Counted from the first letter of the stretch, positions 11,812 through 23,897 are shown. The stretch is DNA of 64,000 nucleotides from Przewalskia tangutica (GCA_029844215.1 CM056728.1:53297789-53361788); one strand, 5' to 3'. The notes: generated by a model from the sequence alone, not told the origin. Translations and numbers: made by a program.

Positions 11812-12483
11812 ACACAATGGAAGGCTTATATATCAACAAATGTGTGGCTAGGATGAAGAACACATGGATAATAGCCAAGTGGACAAGTTGACTTGGTCAA
11901 TTTTCTCAAGCTTGAAGACTTATCATCCACAATGGTCAAATGACCATCCTATCCTTGCATAATTTCTTCCAAGGCTAATTTGGGGGGTGCCACGTGTCGC
12001 CCTCTCATTCGTCCATAAAATTTTGTAACCCTCGTGGGCCCCACAAAACGTAAAATTCCTCGGGTGGGCCCCACATGACCAAATCCGTAAAAATAAATTT
12101 CCATAATGTTAATAAGTTCCATACTCTTCAAATAATGCATTTTGAGAATCCAATTCTCAACAACGAACACTTTTCCTTTCCGACGTTCAGAAGATTTTCC
12201 GTCGGAAAAACAATTCTTCCTTTCGTACCAATTTTCAAGCCTTGATTCCTTACGTACAATCTCTTATACATGTCCTGGACTTATGGGGTGTAACAGGTTA
12301 TTAGTATCTTGGAAGTTTTATATATGAAAATGAGTCATTTTAAAAGAATAGAAGTACGTAGTACTTTGGGTTAAACTCTCGGATTTATAATGACATGTTA
12401 GTGCCTTAAGTAAACTAAAATGAGAGTGTATATGAATAAGACTAATAAGAAGTTAGGGGGATTTCTTAACTTGCTTATTAATT

Positions 12484-12725
12484 GTATGATAAGCCGGTAG
12501 TGCTTATGTTATGTATGATAAGCCGGTAGGGCTTATGTTATGTATGATGGCCGGTTGAGATAGGGTAAGAGTATAAATGAGGGGTAAACCCCCAAGATTG
12601 TTATACCACCTTCTTCAGGATAAGAGTATATCTGAGGGGTAAATCCCCAAGATCGTTATACCACCTTCTTCAGGGTAAGAGTATATCTGAGGGGTAAATC
12701 CCCAAGATCGTTATACCACCTGTTC
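12484..12725 (+). repeat. Tandem repeats in LTR K (about 30 bp, then 54 bp)
   Basis: First come two to three copies of a TATGATAAGCCGGTAG unit of about 30 bp. Then come three copies of a 54-bp unit (GGTAAGAGTATATCTGAGGG ... CCCCAAGATCGTTATACCACC). The 54-bp unit is the family also seen in N and Q, which links these LTRs. Confidence 0.8.
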
Positions 12726-12752
12726 CGTGGATTTGCTACCCACAATGCGAGG

Positions 12753-12757
12753 AATAC
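12753..12757. other. Left target-site duplication of H (AATAC)
   Basis: AATAC abuts the first LTR base of H. The identical AATAC is at 22130-22134 after its last base. Confidence 0.9.
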
Positions 12758-12977
12758 TGTTACACCCCGTAATTCAAGGACATGTGTAAGAGAAGGTAAG
12801 TAAGGAACACAAGACTTGAAAAGGGTACGAAAGGAAGAATTGTTTTTCCGACGGAAAATCTTCCGAACGTCGGAAAGGAGAAATGTTCGTTGGTGAGAAT
12901 TAGATTCTCAAAATGCATTAATTGAAGAGTATGAAACTTATTATCATTATGGAAATTTATTTTTTTACGGATTTGGT

Positions 12978-13252
12978 CACGTGGTGCCCACCCGAGGAAT
13001 TTTACGTTTTGTGGGACCCACGAGGGTTACGGAATTTTATGGACGAATGGGAGGGAGACACGTGGCACCCCCCACATTGGTCTTGGACGAATTGGATCAA
13101 GGGTAAGATGGTCATTGACCAAGGTAAAAGATTAGTCTTGCTAGCATGATATTATTGACCAAGGTCAACTTGTCCACTTGGCTATTTAATTAATGATCTT
13201 CATCCAAGCCACACATTTGTTATAATCTTGGCCCTTCATTGTATTATATATA
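12978..13252 (+). promoter_or_regulatory. U3 promoter block of H 5' LTR: two G-boxes and TATA
   Basis: CACGTG at 12978-12983 is followed by GTGCCCACC and GGGACCCAC motifs. A second CACGTG (GACACGTGGC) lies at 13059-13064 and TATATATA at about 13245. G-boxes and GTGGGCCC-type sites bind plant bZIP/bHLH and TCP factors as families. Their use here is inferred from conservation in every LTR of the window. Confidence 0.55.
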
Positions 13253-15569
13253 CATAACTAGTGCAAGACCAAGTCTTCAAACACTTAGAATTATTTCAAC
13301 ATTTCTTGTTCTCTTAGTGAAGCTCACGGATTCACCAATATTCCCACACAAAATTTTTAGTTTGTGATCCATTATTCACAAGACTTAAACCCAAGGTCCC
13401 TAAGGGTATTGTAAGGATATCTCAATAGAAAGATTTCGGAAAAATGGCGTTTTCACATTAGTCGCAAGGCGGAAACTTAAGGGGTTCTTCAACTTTGAAG
13501 TTGGAACTTGAAGATGGGTTATTCATAGGCTTCTAAGGAGTTCTTGGAGCGGATTGGAACATAAGGAAAGGAGCTAAGAATTTCTAAGGAGCGACTTTGA
13601 ATCTTGGAAAGATTAAGGGCTTGTAAAGGTATAATTCTTGTCGTTTTAGTAATTAAGATTACTTATTGTTGTAGCTATGGATATTAGCAAGCATGAGATG
13701 TTTATATTATGAAGTTTGATAAGTATATTGGCTATTGGAACCCTAATCCGAAACTAGTATGTTTAGCCTTAAGATTACAATTCAAGTTGATTATAAGTAT
13801 AAGTCGTCACATGTTATATATTGAAGGAAATTGTAGTTGTTGAAGTTGTTTATGACTATATAACATGTTAGACCTAAGAACTTGTATTGGAAAGGAATTG
13901 GAAAGTTTGATAAGTTGTTGCACCTTTGGCCGAAAATGGCATTGTATTGAACTAGTTTCGTATTAATTTGTGCAGAATTTTACACGTCTGTTAAGGCGTG
14001 TAATCCCCTTTTGGTTAGCTGAATTGTTGTGCCTTAAATGTGGCGTGTTTGGTTATTGTATTCGCCTTGAAAAAGGTGGCAAAGTATGTAGAAACAAATG
14101 AAGTTTTGTCCGATTTTCCGTAGAATTTAGTGACTTTGCACTTAGAATATTCGACGTTCGAAGCTAGAGGTTAAAGGACTTATTATGTCAATTTTAGGTT
14201 GAAGTACTAAGTATAGCGGATTCTACTTGAAGGATGGAATAGCTATCAAGGTTGAAGTACTTCGGAGCATTTTGCTATTTGTCGATAATCGTCGCGAGGT
14301 ATGTGAACCTCTTCCTTCTTTTGACATGATTCTATGTATGGAATATACGTGGTATTATTTCATGATTCCTTTTACTCTTAGAAGTTATGTGGTATGTATG
14401 TTGATTTACTGTACGTTATGGTTATGTCTAAGTTATAATAAGTTCTTACCAAGTCTTATTGGGGATGTTGGTAAGAGTCGTTAGGAGGTATTTTGGAGCC
14501 AAGTTGACTTGGCTAAGTTACGGCACAAATGAGAATAAGTATCGAACAAGCCACTGCAGCATTAATAAAGGAAAATGTAATGACAATCAATTATGTTAAA
14601 ATGAGTAGAATTCTCCATCTGCATAGAAACTAAGATAAGACAAAATTGTATTACATTTTCTAGATCATGGCTACTTGAATAAGATCGTTATAAATAAGTA
14701 TAACTTATTCACAACGCACCAATGTATATGTTACTTAACTTATAAGAATTTATGTATGAAGTTTTAAGACTATGGATCTCAAATTCTTAAAAAGTTAAGA
14801 GACTTTATTTTTCAAGTTAAGGGACTTGATTCTTAAAGGAAGAAATGAATTGATTTACAAGTATAGAATACTTGATTTGGAAAGACTTGATTTCTAAAGT
14901 TAAGAAACTTGTTTTCTTAAAAGTTAAGAGACTTGAAGTATTTTGAAAGCTATGTGATTTGATTTGAAAGTATAAGTCTCTTGGTTATAAAAGGAATGAA
15001 TTTGTCTAAGACATAAAGAGTTATAACGGCTTTATGGGAAGTTGGTTATAACAACTTTATGGAAGATTAAAAGAATGGTTTTCTTCAGTAATGTAAGCAA
15101 AGAAATGACTTGAAATAAATAAGGGCAAATTGTTTTAAAGGTACCAATTGCTTAAGGTTTTAAAGAAAGAAGTCACGTGATTTAGAAGCCTATAATTGTA
15201 TTTCTAAAAAGGTATTGTGACTTGTCTTGAAAAGTAAGTATGACTTGATACTACGGTTATTAGTATCTTGGAAGTTTTATTTGAAAAAGAGTCATTTTAA
15301 AGGAGTAGAGGTGCGTAGTACTTTGGGTTAAATTCCCAGATTTCTATGTGTGAAACGACAGTGCCATGAGTTTATAAAAATGGAAGTCTAAAGGTTTAGT
15401 GAACTTGCCTATGTTTGCTTGTGATAACTTTGAGTGCAAGTATTATATGTTTACGTTGTCGTGACTCTCAGTTGGAGGGCCAGCTGTCTTGTTGTAAGTT
15501 TGCTTGGACGTACCGACAGTGATGTGGGATTCCACGGGTATGCTTCCATTATGATTTATCCTTGGACAT

Positions 15570-15905
15570 GCTTATACGATGTGGGATTCCGGGGCATGTG
15601 ACCAGGAGGCGGGTTAGATTCCCGGATTTGTTTTATTACCCATAGCCATGCTTATACGATGAGGGATTCCGGGGCATGCGGCCATGCTATGTACGAATAT
15701 TACTCTATAGGCTAGCTCCCCATGAAGACATGTACCCACGATGAGGGATTCCGGGGGCATGTTATATTATTACTCCATGGGCTAGCTCCCCATGAAGACC
15801 TGCACCTACGATGAGGGATGCCGAGGGCACGTTATGGCCATGCTTATACGATGAGGGATTCCGGGGCATGCGGCCACGTTATATATATATACATATATAT
15901 ATGTG
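15570..15905 (+). repeat. Irregular tandem repeats and TA microsatellite in H 5' LTR
   Basis: Repeats of TACGATGAGGGATTCCGGGG and of a roughly 70-bp unit with GGGCTAGCTCCCCATGAAGA, ending in an alternating TA/CA tract (about 15883-15905). The counterpart in the 3' LTR (about 20980-21310) is the same array with many small losses at CCGG sites. Confidence 0.75.
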
Positions 15906-16739
15906 TATTATGTATGTGTACGCCGGCAGTGAGGTAGGATGCCACGGGCGCATCACATGGTTATATGTTACACTTATGACTGTCGGCAGTGATGGGGGAT
16001 TCCACGGGCACGCTTTGATATTTGTGTGACTTGATCGCGTCCCAGATTGGGCCGGGTAGTATATGTGTCCCTCCATAAAGGGTCGGATTATGTTATGAAA
16101 GATAAGTAAGTTATATGGTAATGAACTTAATGATTTTTCCCTAAGCATGTACGTAAGAATGTGACTATAACTTTTATTGAAAAATGGGAAAAGATAATAA
16201 GGTACGATTAAGTTCACGAGATAGTAATGGCACGGTAGGATCTGGTATGTACCCTTTTTATACTTGCCCCTGTCATTCTTTTGTGCAATTATGATTTGTT
16301 TACTGTACCTTATTTTCCGTTCCATATTCTGCACTGTTAATCGATTTCTTCGGCCGGTTCACGTCCGCAGTTTAGGTATTACGATTGTGGATCCGCGAGC
16401 TTAGGATCCTGGTTCAGCATTTTGAGATGGCTCCAATGTTCCGGAGTTGTCATGGCTATGTATATTCAGGGGTACGGCGGGGCCTTGTCCCGTCATAGTA
16501 TGTGTTCAAATCTTAGAGGTCTGTATTCACGCTGGCAATGGACTGGTTAGAGTTGTAATTACATTTTTGGATAGTGTAAGCCCTTTTTGGGTGATTTATA
16601 TTATGGCAGCCTTATCGGCTTTGCCTTGGTTTTAAAAAAAATGTGTTACTTATTTTCCGCAGTTGTTTTGGTGTTGTATGATTGGAAGGGTGCCCAGGTA
16701 GGGCACCAGTCGCGGCCCGGGGTCGGGTCGTGACAAAAG

Positions 16740-16751
16740 TGGTATCAGAGC
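16740..16751 (+). other. Primer binding site of H
   Basis: TGGTATCAGAGC, four bases after the 5' LTR. It is complementary to the 3' end of plant initiator tRNA-Met and primes minus-strand DNA synthesis. It is intact. Confidence 0.9.
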
Positions 16752-18128
16752 AGTTAGTCCTCGGAAAGTGTCTACAGACCGTGTCTAGTAGAGTCTTGGT
16801 TATTGGTGTGTTGTTCACCACATCTATAACCAGGAGGCTGCAGGACATTTAGGATTGGTTTCCATTCTTCTCACTCTGAGATCGTGCGATAGAGTTGTGT
16901 TGTTAGGGTCGTCTCTCCCTAACGAGTTATGTTGATTGCAGCTACGAGAAAGGCAGCAGTGACCCAGGAAGGACTACGTGGATTGCGTATCCAGGTTGGT
17001 AATGATTATAGTATAGTTGGTATTGTGACATACATCTATACGGAGTTATGTATGAGGGTCAGACGCGTGTTGCCTAGAATGATTTTAAATTACCAGGAGT
17101 TGGTAAAGACTAACTAGATACCGGGAAGGTATGGAACAGTTAATGAATTCTCGCCAAGATCTTATGTGTTATTTTGAGATAATTGGGAAAGGATGAGATG
17201 TCTGATAAAGTAGTGAACCCTTAAGAAGCCATGTTAAGGAACTTAACGGAATGTCATGTTAATAGATTAAGCTGCGTAGTAGGCTTAAGAGAATTGTACG
17301 GATGAGGTCTGTATAGAGTAAGTAATGGTTGTTGTGATCAAGACGACACGATTATGGTATTATGAGAAGTTTTGTACCACATCGGGGATGGTAAGGTAGG
17401 CTTGGAGCATGGAAATTGCGAGCCTAAGAATATTGATAACTGCCGAGACCTTAGATATATAAGGCTCTCTCGGGCCATAAGATTTTAAGTCAGACCAAGA
17501 ATAAGAGTTGCACGCGGCGGGTGGTGAGGACTCATACGGGTCGCCCCATAGCCTGGAATAGAGTGGGATCAGTTGGTAGTAGTTCCGCTACGTGACAGGG
17601 TCACGAGGGTGCAAGGCCCAAGTCTGGTTAATTATTTTACGGGTTCGTGGACGCGTTCCACCGGAACCAGGTCTTGAGAGCCGGAAATAGCCTTATATTG
17701 TTTTAGAGAGTGACTCCAAAGGATTGGGGGCCAGAATTGGTATGGAAGTTATGTATGTGTGCTAGTATGAGTTGGAAGTACGGAAAGGGAACGACCACCG
17801 AGTAAGGTAACAGCCAAGTGTAAAGGGATAGAGCTTGAATCCATAAGAACCTTTCGAGGTGACTACACCCGTGAGTGTTTGGGGTGGTAGCTGAGCGGGT
17901 ATATGAGATTTGCCCGGTGATGATACAGTCGTCAGACCCTAGTAGACCTAGTAGAGATGATTATGACGGACTTTGAGGTCATTATGAGTATGGGCTAGTT
18001 GGCTTCGTGAGTGCCAAGGTAGACATTTTAGTATAAGTATTGTTATGTGGCCATGGGTGTCATATGTTGTATGAAGGTTGTCGTAAAAGGAGACTATGTC
18101 GCTATCTAATTAGATTGGCCTCCGAAAG
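16752..18128 (+). other. Non-coding interior of H
   Basis: The leader (TAGTCCTCGGAAAGTGTCTA...) matches that of M and L. At the usual gag-start position there is an ATG (16929) with a 62-codon frame that shows no gag similarity I can recognise. The rest has frequent stops. The segment 17400-17480 (AGACCTTAGATATATAAGG) and the final part resemble the post-gag interior of the other elements. So gag appears to be missing, not merely mutated. Confidence 0.65.
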
Positions 18129-18164
18129 AACATTCGAGGACGAATGTTTCTAAGGGGGGAAGAA
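18129..18164 (+). other. Stem-loop and polypurine tract of H
   Basis: AACATTCG (18129-18136), loop AGGA, CGAATGTT (18141-18148) form a perfect 8-bp stem. Then comes AAGGGGGGAAGAA (18152-18164), directly before the 3' LTR. Confidence 0.85.
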
Positions 18165-21100
18165 TGTCACACCCCGTAATTCAAGGACATGTGTAAGAGA
18201 AGGTAAGTAAGGAACACAAGACTTGAAAAGGGTACGAAAGGAAGAATTGTTTTTCCGACGGAAAATCTTCCGAACGTCGGAAAGGAGAAATGTTCGTTGG
18301 TGAAAATTAGATTCTCAAAATGCATTAATTGAAGAGTATGGAACTTATTATCATTATGGAAATTTATTTTTTTACGGATTTGGTCACGTGGGGCCCACCC
18401 GAGGAAATTTACATTTTGTGGGACCCACGAGGGTTACGGAATTTTATGGATGAATGGGAGGGCGACACGTGGCACCTCCCCACATTGGTCTTGGACGAAT
18501 TGGATCAAGGGTAAGATGGTCATTGACCAAGGTAAAAGATTAGTCTTGCTAGCATGATATTATTGACCAAGGTCAACTTGTCCACTTGGCTATTTAATTA
18601 ATGATCTTCATCCAAGCCACACATTTGTTATAATCTTGGCCCTTCATTGTATTATATATACATAACTAGTGCAAGACCAAGTCTTCAAACACTTATAATT
18701 ATTTCAACATTTCTTGTTCTCTTAGTGAAGCTCACGGGTTCACCAATATTCCCACACAAAAATTTTAGTTTGTGATCCATTATTCACAAGACTTAAACCC
18801 AAGGTCCCTAAGGGTATTGTAAGGATATCTCAATAGAAAGATTTCGGAAAAACGGCGTTTTCACGTTAGTCGCAAGGCGGAAACTTAAGGGGTTCTTCAA
18901 CTTTGAAGTTGGAACTTAAAGATGGGTTCTTCATAGGCTTCTAAGGAGTGCTTGGAGTGGATTGGAACATAAGGAAAGGAGCTAAGAATTTCTAAGGAGC
19001 GACTTTGAATCTTGGAAAGATTAAGGGCTTGTAAAGGTATAATTCTTGTCATTTTAGTAATTAAGATTACTTATTGTTGTAGCTATGGATATTAGCAAGC
19101 ATGAGATGTTTATATTATGAAGTTTGATAAGTATATTGGCTATTGGAACCCTAATCCGAAACTAGTATGTTTAGCCTTAAGATTACAATTCAAGTTGATT
19201 ATAAGTATAAGTCGTCACATGTTATATATTGAAGGAAATTGTAGTTGTTGAAGTTGTTTATGACTATATAACATGTTAGACCTAAGAACTTGTATTGGAA
19301 AGGAATTGGAAAGTTTGATAAGTTGTTGCACCTTTTGGCCGAAAATGGCATTGTATTGTGAACTAGTTTCGTATTAATTTGTGGGGCAGAATTTTACACG
19401 TCCTGTTAAGGCGTGTAATCCCCTTTGGTTAGCTGAATTGTTGTGCCTTAAATGTGGCGTGTTTGGTTATTGTATTCGGCCTTGAAAAAGGTGGCAAAGT
19501 ATGTAGAAACAAAGGAAGTGTTGTCCGATTTTTCGTAGAATTTAGTGACTTTGCACTTAGAATATTCTACGTTCGAAGCTAGAGGTTAATGGACGTATTA
19601 TGGCCATTTTAGGTTGAAGTACTAAGTATAGCGGATTCTACTTGAAGGATGGAATAGCTATCAAGGTTGAAGTACTTCGGAGCATTTTGCTATTTGTCGA
19701 TAATCGTCGCGAGGTATGTGAACCTCTTCCTTCTTTTGACATGATTCTATGTATGGAATATACATGTGGTATTATTTCATGATTCCTTCTACTCTTAGAA
19801 GTTAAGAGGTATGTATGTTGATTTACTCTACGTAAGGGTTATGTCTAAGTTATCCTAAGTTCTTACCAAGTCTTATGGGGGATGTTGGTAAGAGTCGTTA
19901 GGAGGTATTTTGGAGCCAAGTTGACTTGGCTAAGTTACGGCACAAATGAGAATAAGTATCGAACAAGCCACTGCAGCGTTAATAAAGGAAAATGTAATGA
20001 CAATCAATTATGTTAAAATGAGTAGAATTCTCCATCTGCATAGAAACTAAGATAAGACAAAATTGTATTACATTTTCTAGATCATGGCTACTTGAATAAG
20101 ATCGTTATAAATAAGTATAACTTATTCACAACGCACCAATGTATATGTTACTTAACTTATAAGAATTTATGTATGAAGTTTTAAGACTATGGATCTCAAA
20201 TTCTTAAAAAGTTAAGAGACTTTATTTTTCAAGTTAAGGGACTTGATTCTTAAAGGAAGAAATGAATTGATTTACAAGTATAGAATACTTGATTTGGAAA
20301 GACTTGATTTCTAAAGTTAAGAAACTTGTTTTCTTAAAAGTTAAGAGACTTGAAGTATTTTGAAAGCTATGTGATTTGATTTGAAAGTATAAGTCTCTTG
20401 GTTATAAAAGGAATGAATTTGTCTAAGACATAAAGAGTTATAACGGCTTTATGGGAAGTTGGTTATAACAACTTTATGGAAGATTAAAAGAATGGTTTTC
20501 TTCAGTATTGTAAGCAAAGAAATGACTTGAAATAAAGAAGGGCAAATTATTTTAAAGGTACCAATTGCTTAAGGTTTTAAAGAAAGAAGTCACGTGATTT
20601 AGAAGCCTATAATTGTATTTCTAAAAAGGTATTGTGACTTGTCTTGAAAAGTAAGTATGACTTGATACTACGGTTATTAGTATCTTGGAAGTTTTATTTG
20701 AAAAAGAGTCATTTTAAAGGAGTAGAGGTGCGTAGTACTTTGGGTTAAATTCCCGGATTTCTATGTGTGAAACGACAGTGCCATGAGTTTATAAAAATAG
20801 AAGTCTAAAGGTTTAGTGAACTTGCCTATGTTTTCTTGTGATAGCTTTGAGTGCAAGTATTATATGTTTACGTTGTCGTGACTCTCAGTTGGAGGGCCAG
20901 CTGTCTTGTTGTAAGTTTGCTTGGAGCGTGCAAGCGGTGATGTGGGATTCCACGGGTATGCTTCCATTATGATTGATCCTTGGACATGCTTATACGATGT
21001 GGGATTAGGGCATGTGACGGAGGCGGGTTAGATTCGGTTGTTTTATTACCCATGGCGTGCTTATACGATGAGGAATTAGGCGTGCGACCATGCTATGTCG

Positions 21101-22129
21101 ACTATTACTCGTGGGCTAGCTCCCATGAAGACATGTACCAGCGATGAGGATTAGGGGCATGTTATATTAGTACTCCATGGGCTAGCTCCCCATGAAGACC
21201 TGCACCTACGATGAGGGATGCCGAGGGCACGTTATGGCCATGCTTATACGATGAGGGATTCCGGGGCATGCGACCACATTATATATATATACATATATAT
21301 ATATGTGTATTATGTATGTGTACGCCGGCAGTGAGGTAGGATGCCACGGGCGCGTCACATGGTTATATGTTACACATGGTATCGGCGGTGATGGGGATTC
21401 CACGCACGCGCTTTGATATTTGTGTGACTTGATCGCGTCCCAGATTGAGCCGGGTAGTATATGCATCCCTCCATAAAGGGCCGGATTATGTTATGAAAGA
21501 TAAGTAAGTTATATGGTAATGAACTTAATGATTTTTCCCTAAGCATGTACGTAAGAATGTGACTATAACTTTTATTGAAAAATGGGAAAAGATAATAAGG
21601 TACGATTAAGTTCACGAGATGGTAATGGCACGGTAGGATCTGGTATGTACCCTTTTTATACTTGCCCCTGTCATTCTTTTGTACAGTTATGATTTGTTTA
21701 CTGTACCTTATTTTCCGTTCCATATTAAATTTTTGTTATCTGACCCCTTGAGGCTGCGTTAATGTCATGAGTTTAGGTACGATTGTGGATCCATGAGCTT
21801 AGGATCTGGTTCAGCATTTTGAGATGGCTCTAATGTTAGGAGTTGTCATGGCTATGTATATTGAGTGCGTCGGGGCCTTGTCCGTCATAGTATGTGTTCA
21901 AATCTTAGAGTGCTGTATTCACGTGTAAATTTGGGTAGTTAGAGTTGTAATTACATTTTTGGATAGTGTAAGCCCTTTTTGGGTGATTTATATTATGGCA
22001 GCCTTATCGGCTTTGCCTTGGTTTTAAAAACAAAATGTGTTACTTATTTTCCGCAGTTGTTTTGGTGTTGTATGATTGGAAGGGTGCCCAGGTAGGGCAC
22101 CAGTCGCGGCCCGGGGTCGGGTCGTGACA
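18165..22129 (+). repeat. 3' LTR of H
   Basis: About 3.97 kb, TGTCACACCCC ... GGTCGTGACA. It is nearly identical to the 5' LTR except for scattered substitutions and a cluster of small rearrangements at CCGG/CAG sites in 20920-21420 and 21730-21940. It is followed by TSD AATAC. Confidence 0.92.
18653..18660 (+). promoter_or_regulatory. TATA box of the H 3' LTR
   Basis: TATATATA about 490 bp into the LTR, same context as the 5' copy, with the GACACGTGGC G-box upstream near 18464. It would drive read-out transcription into LTR K and beyond. Confidence 0.5.
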
Positions 22130-22134
22130 AATAC
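22130..22134. other. Right target-site duplication of H (AATAC)
   Basis: Exact match to 12753-12757. Confidence 0.9.
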
Positions 22135-22831
22135 CTCATGCGAGTCCTTATGGGCTTATGCGGGTGAAATAGTCCCATGCGGGCGGGTACAGCCTATGCG
22201 ACGAATACCTCATGCGAGTCCACACGACCTATGCGGGAGAAATAGTCTCAGGAGTAGGATTGCTTAATGATACTGCGGGCGGGTGGTCCTGCTTTGATCG
22301 CGAGCTTCCTATTTTTATGTTGTAAGTATACTCTTGATTACTCTCATTGTTAGTAAGGCACTGTGTACTGTTAATTGAGTTATCATACATCTCGATTTTA
22401 TTATAGACTTATGATTTCATTCTGATACTGATTTCACATATTTGGTACATGTTATGCGACCTCCTTGGTGCTGCGTTCATACGCGGTGAAGTGCTGATTC
22501 TTGATCCTCGTTCTTAGGATCACCATTTGTTGAGAAGCTCTTTTATTAGAGGCTTATCCAGTATTGTCGGTTGTTGTACATTCGGGGTATGGCGGGGCCC
22601 CGTCACTTGAGTTGTTATTCTTAAAGGTCTGTAGTCACATTGTAGTTTGGGTTGTAAAGAAAAAAAATGTCTTTATTTATTTGTATAGTTTACGGAAGGT
22701 GGCCTTATCGGCTAACTTTGTTGTTATTTTATGTTTAAACATTTTATCGATTGTGTATGTTCATTGCTATTCTCGATGTATCGAAAGGGGTGCGGAGTAG
22801 GGCACCGATGTGAGCTTGGTCGGTCGTGACA
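22135..22831 (+). repeat. LTR K, right fragment to its 3' terminus
   Basis: Continues K from 12757 and ends GGTCGGTCGTGACA, the usual LTR tail. Repeats of CTCATGCGAGTCC / TATGCGGG (22135-22260) match arrays in the LTRs of B and E in the opposite orientation. No PBS follows. Instead GCTTA and another LTR tail follow, so K's 3' end lies inside LTR L. Confidence 0.75.
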
Positions 22832-23363
22832 GCTTATGTATTGTGTACTATAGTTTGGCTATCATACATGTCTCTTGTTTTGTATTGACTGTTATGATTT
22901 CATTACAGTATTTTCAGTTTCACATACTTGGTACATTCTTCGTACTGACCTCCTTCGGGGTGCTGCGTTCATGTCGCAGGTTTAGGTACGCAGTTTGGTT
23001 ATCTGCAAGTGTAGGACCCTGCTCCGAGTTTTTGGATAGCTCCATCTGTTCAGGAATTTATCATTTTGGTATAGATCCTTGATGCAGGCTTTTATGCGAT
23101 TATGGGTACAATGGGGCCTTGTCCGTCATAGTTGATAAAACTTTTAAGTGCGTATTCATATGTGGGATTGGACTCATGTACAGTGTAGTACCTTTTATTA
23201 TGTATATTATGTGGCAGCCTTGTCGGCTTTGCCCTTACATGTTCGTTGGTTTTAAAAGAAAAAAAATGATGTGTTATTTAGTTCCGCGGTTTACTTGTGT
23301 CAGTTAGGTATAAGGGTGCCCAGGTAGGGCACCAGTCACGGGCCTGGGGTTCGGGGCGTGACA
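22832..23363 (+). repeat. Tail of LTR L (5' LTR)
   Basis: A 532-bp end of a plus-strand LTR, closing with the stem-loop GTGCCC-AGGTA-GGGCAC and GGGGCGTGACA, followed by a PBS. Its beginning is cut by K. GCTTA at 22832-22836 is K's presumptive right TSD. Confidence 0.75.
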
Positions 23364-23366
23364 AAG

Positions 23367-23378
23367 TGGTATCAGAGC
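23367..23378 (+). other. Primer binding site of L
   Basis: TGGTATCAGAGC, intact, three bases after the LTR end. It proves that L's LTR is a 5' LTR. Confidence 0.88.
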
Positions 23379-23568
23379 AGTCAGTCCTCGGAATGTTTAC
23401 AGACCGTGTCTAGTAGAGTCTTGATTATTGGTGTGTTGCGCGCCACACCCATAAACATGAGGCTACAGGACATTTTGGAGTTGGTTTCTATTCTTCTCAC
23501 TCTAAGATCGTGCCATAGAGCTGTGTTATTAAGATAATTCCTCTCTGACGTATTATTATGTTACAGTT

Positions 23569-23897
23569 ATGCCTCGAGGAGAAGCTTGATCGCCCATAAG
23601 GGCAAAAGCGATGCTTGAGCTACCTACGGTCGGACTCGAGAGAGTTGATAGGGCTTATGCCCGGGTATCTGGATATTGTCCGCGATCGGCGAGTTCTTCT
23701 GCGCCAGGTTTTGAAGCCCCAGCACCAGAGCCTCCAGTTTCTCCGTTAGGGGAAGACTATAGGGTCATAAGGGAAGCAGTTATGTTATTGACCAAGATAA
23801 TGGTGCTATAGTTTCATCAGCAGGAGGTTATCGGCCAGTACAGACAGGTGTACAGAGGGTAGAGGGCCAACGCGGAAATCAGCGTAAGAGGGCTAAG
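23569..23897 (+). pseudogene. gag: 5' fragment of L gag, cut by M
   Basis: The ATG at 23569 follows TTACAG, the same position as other gag starts, but the frame stops after six codons. A second frame (23611-23811) continues with a proline/alanine-rich stretch (GFEAPAPEPPVSPLGEDYRV) and a helix-like IREAVMLLTKIM segment. This resembles the N-terminal part of gypsy gag proteins. M is inserted at 23898. The left flank CTAAG (23893-23897) is its TSD. The core and zinc knuckles are absent from the window. Confidence 0.6.

Larger units (their letters stand above)
7666..12295 (-). mobile_element. LTR retrotransposon G, right part
   Basis: In sense this holds the 5' LTR (12295-9008), PBS, and gag down to the point where A is inserted. 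The rest of the interior and the 3' LTR lie left of the window. G interrupts plus-strand LTR K. The flank GGTTA (12296-12300) is its right TSD. The uninterrupted context (TACGGTTATTAGTATC) is seen at about 15249 and 20683 in the related LTRs of H. Confidence 0.82.
9008..12295 (-). repeat. 5' LTR of element G
   Basis: About 3.29 kb. In sense it runs from TGTTACACCCCATAAGTCC to GGTCGTGACA. A tandem array lies at 9694-10032 and a TATA box at 11804. The stretch 10033-11750 is A/T-rich LTR sequence shared with the other families and shows no gene. Confidence 0.85.
12296..12757 (+). repeat. LTR K, fragment between G and H insertions
   Basis: Plus-strand LTR sequence starting mid-LTR (GGTTATTAGTATCTTGG, as in the H LTRs near 15252). 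It holds tandem repeats of about 30 and 54 bp. It resumes at 22135 after H. Confidence 0.75.
12758..16735 (+). repeat. 5' LTR of H
   Basis: About 3.98 kb, TGTTACACCCCGTAATTC ... GGTCGTGACA. It holds the G-box/TATA block at 12978-13252, splice-donor-like AAG|GTATAA near 13627 and CGAG|GTATGT near 14298, repeats at 15570-15905, and a terminal stem-loop GTGCCC-AGGTA-GGGCAC (16690-16706). The open frames in it (e.g. 12922-13149, 14227-14484) recur only as LTR sequence and are not genes. Confidence 0.92.
12758..22129 (+). mobile_element. Complete LTR retrotransposon H, non-coding interior
   Basis: A whole element of 9372 bp: LTR 12758-16735, PBS, interior of 1429 bp, PPT, LTR 18165-22129, flanked by the exact 5-bp repeat AATAC. 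The LTRs make up most of its length. The interior has no recognisable gag or pol, which fits LARD-like non-autonomous elements. PBS, PPT and LTR ends look intact, so it had what is needed in cis for transposition while relying on proteins made elsewhere. By eye the first 340 bp of the LTRs differ at roughly nine positions. It splits LTR K. Confidence 0.92.

Noticed and set aside
16929..17117. 62-codon frame at the gag-start position in H
   Set aside because: Right position, but no gag similarity and quickly closed; treated as non-coding interior.
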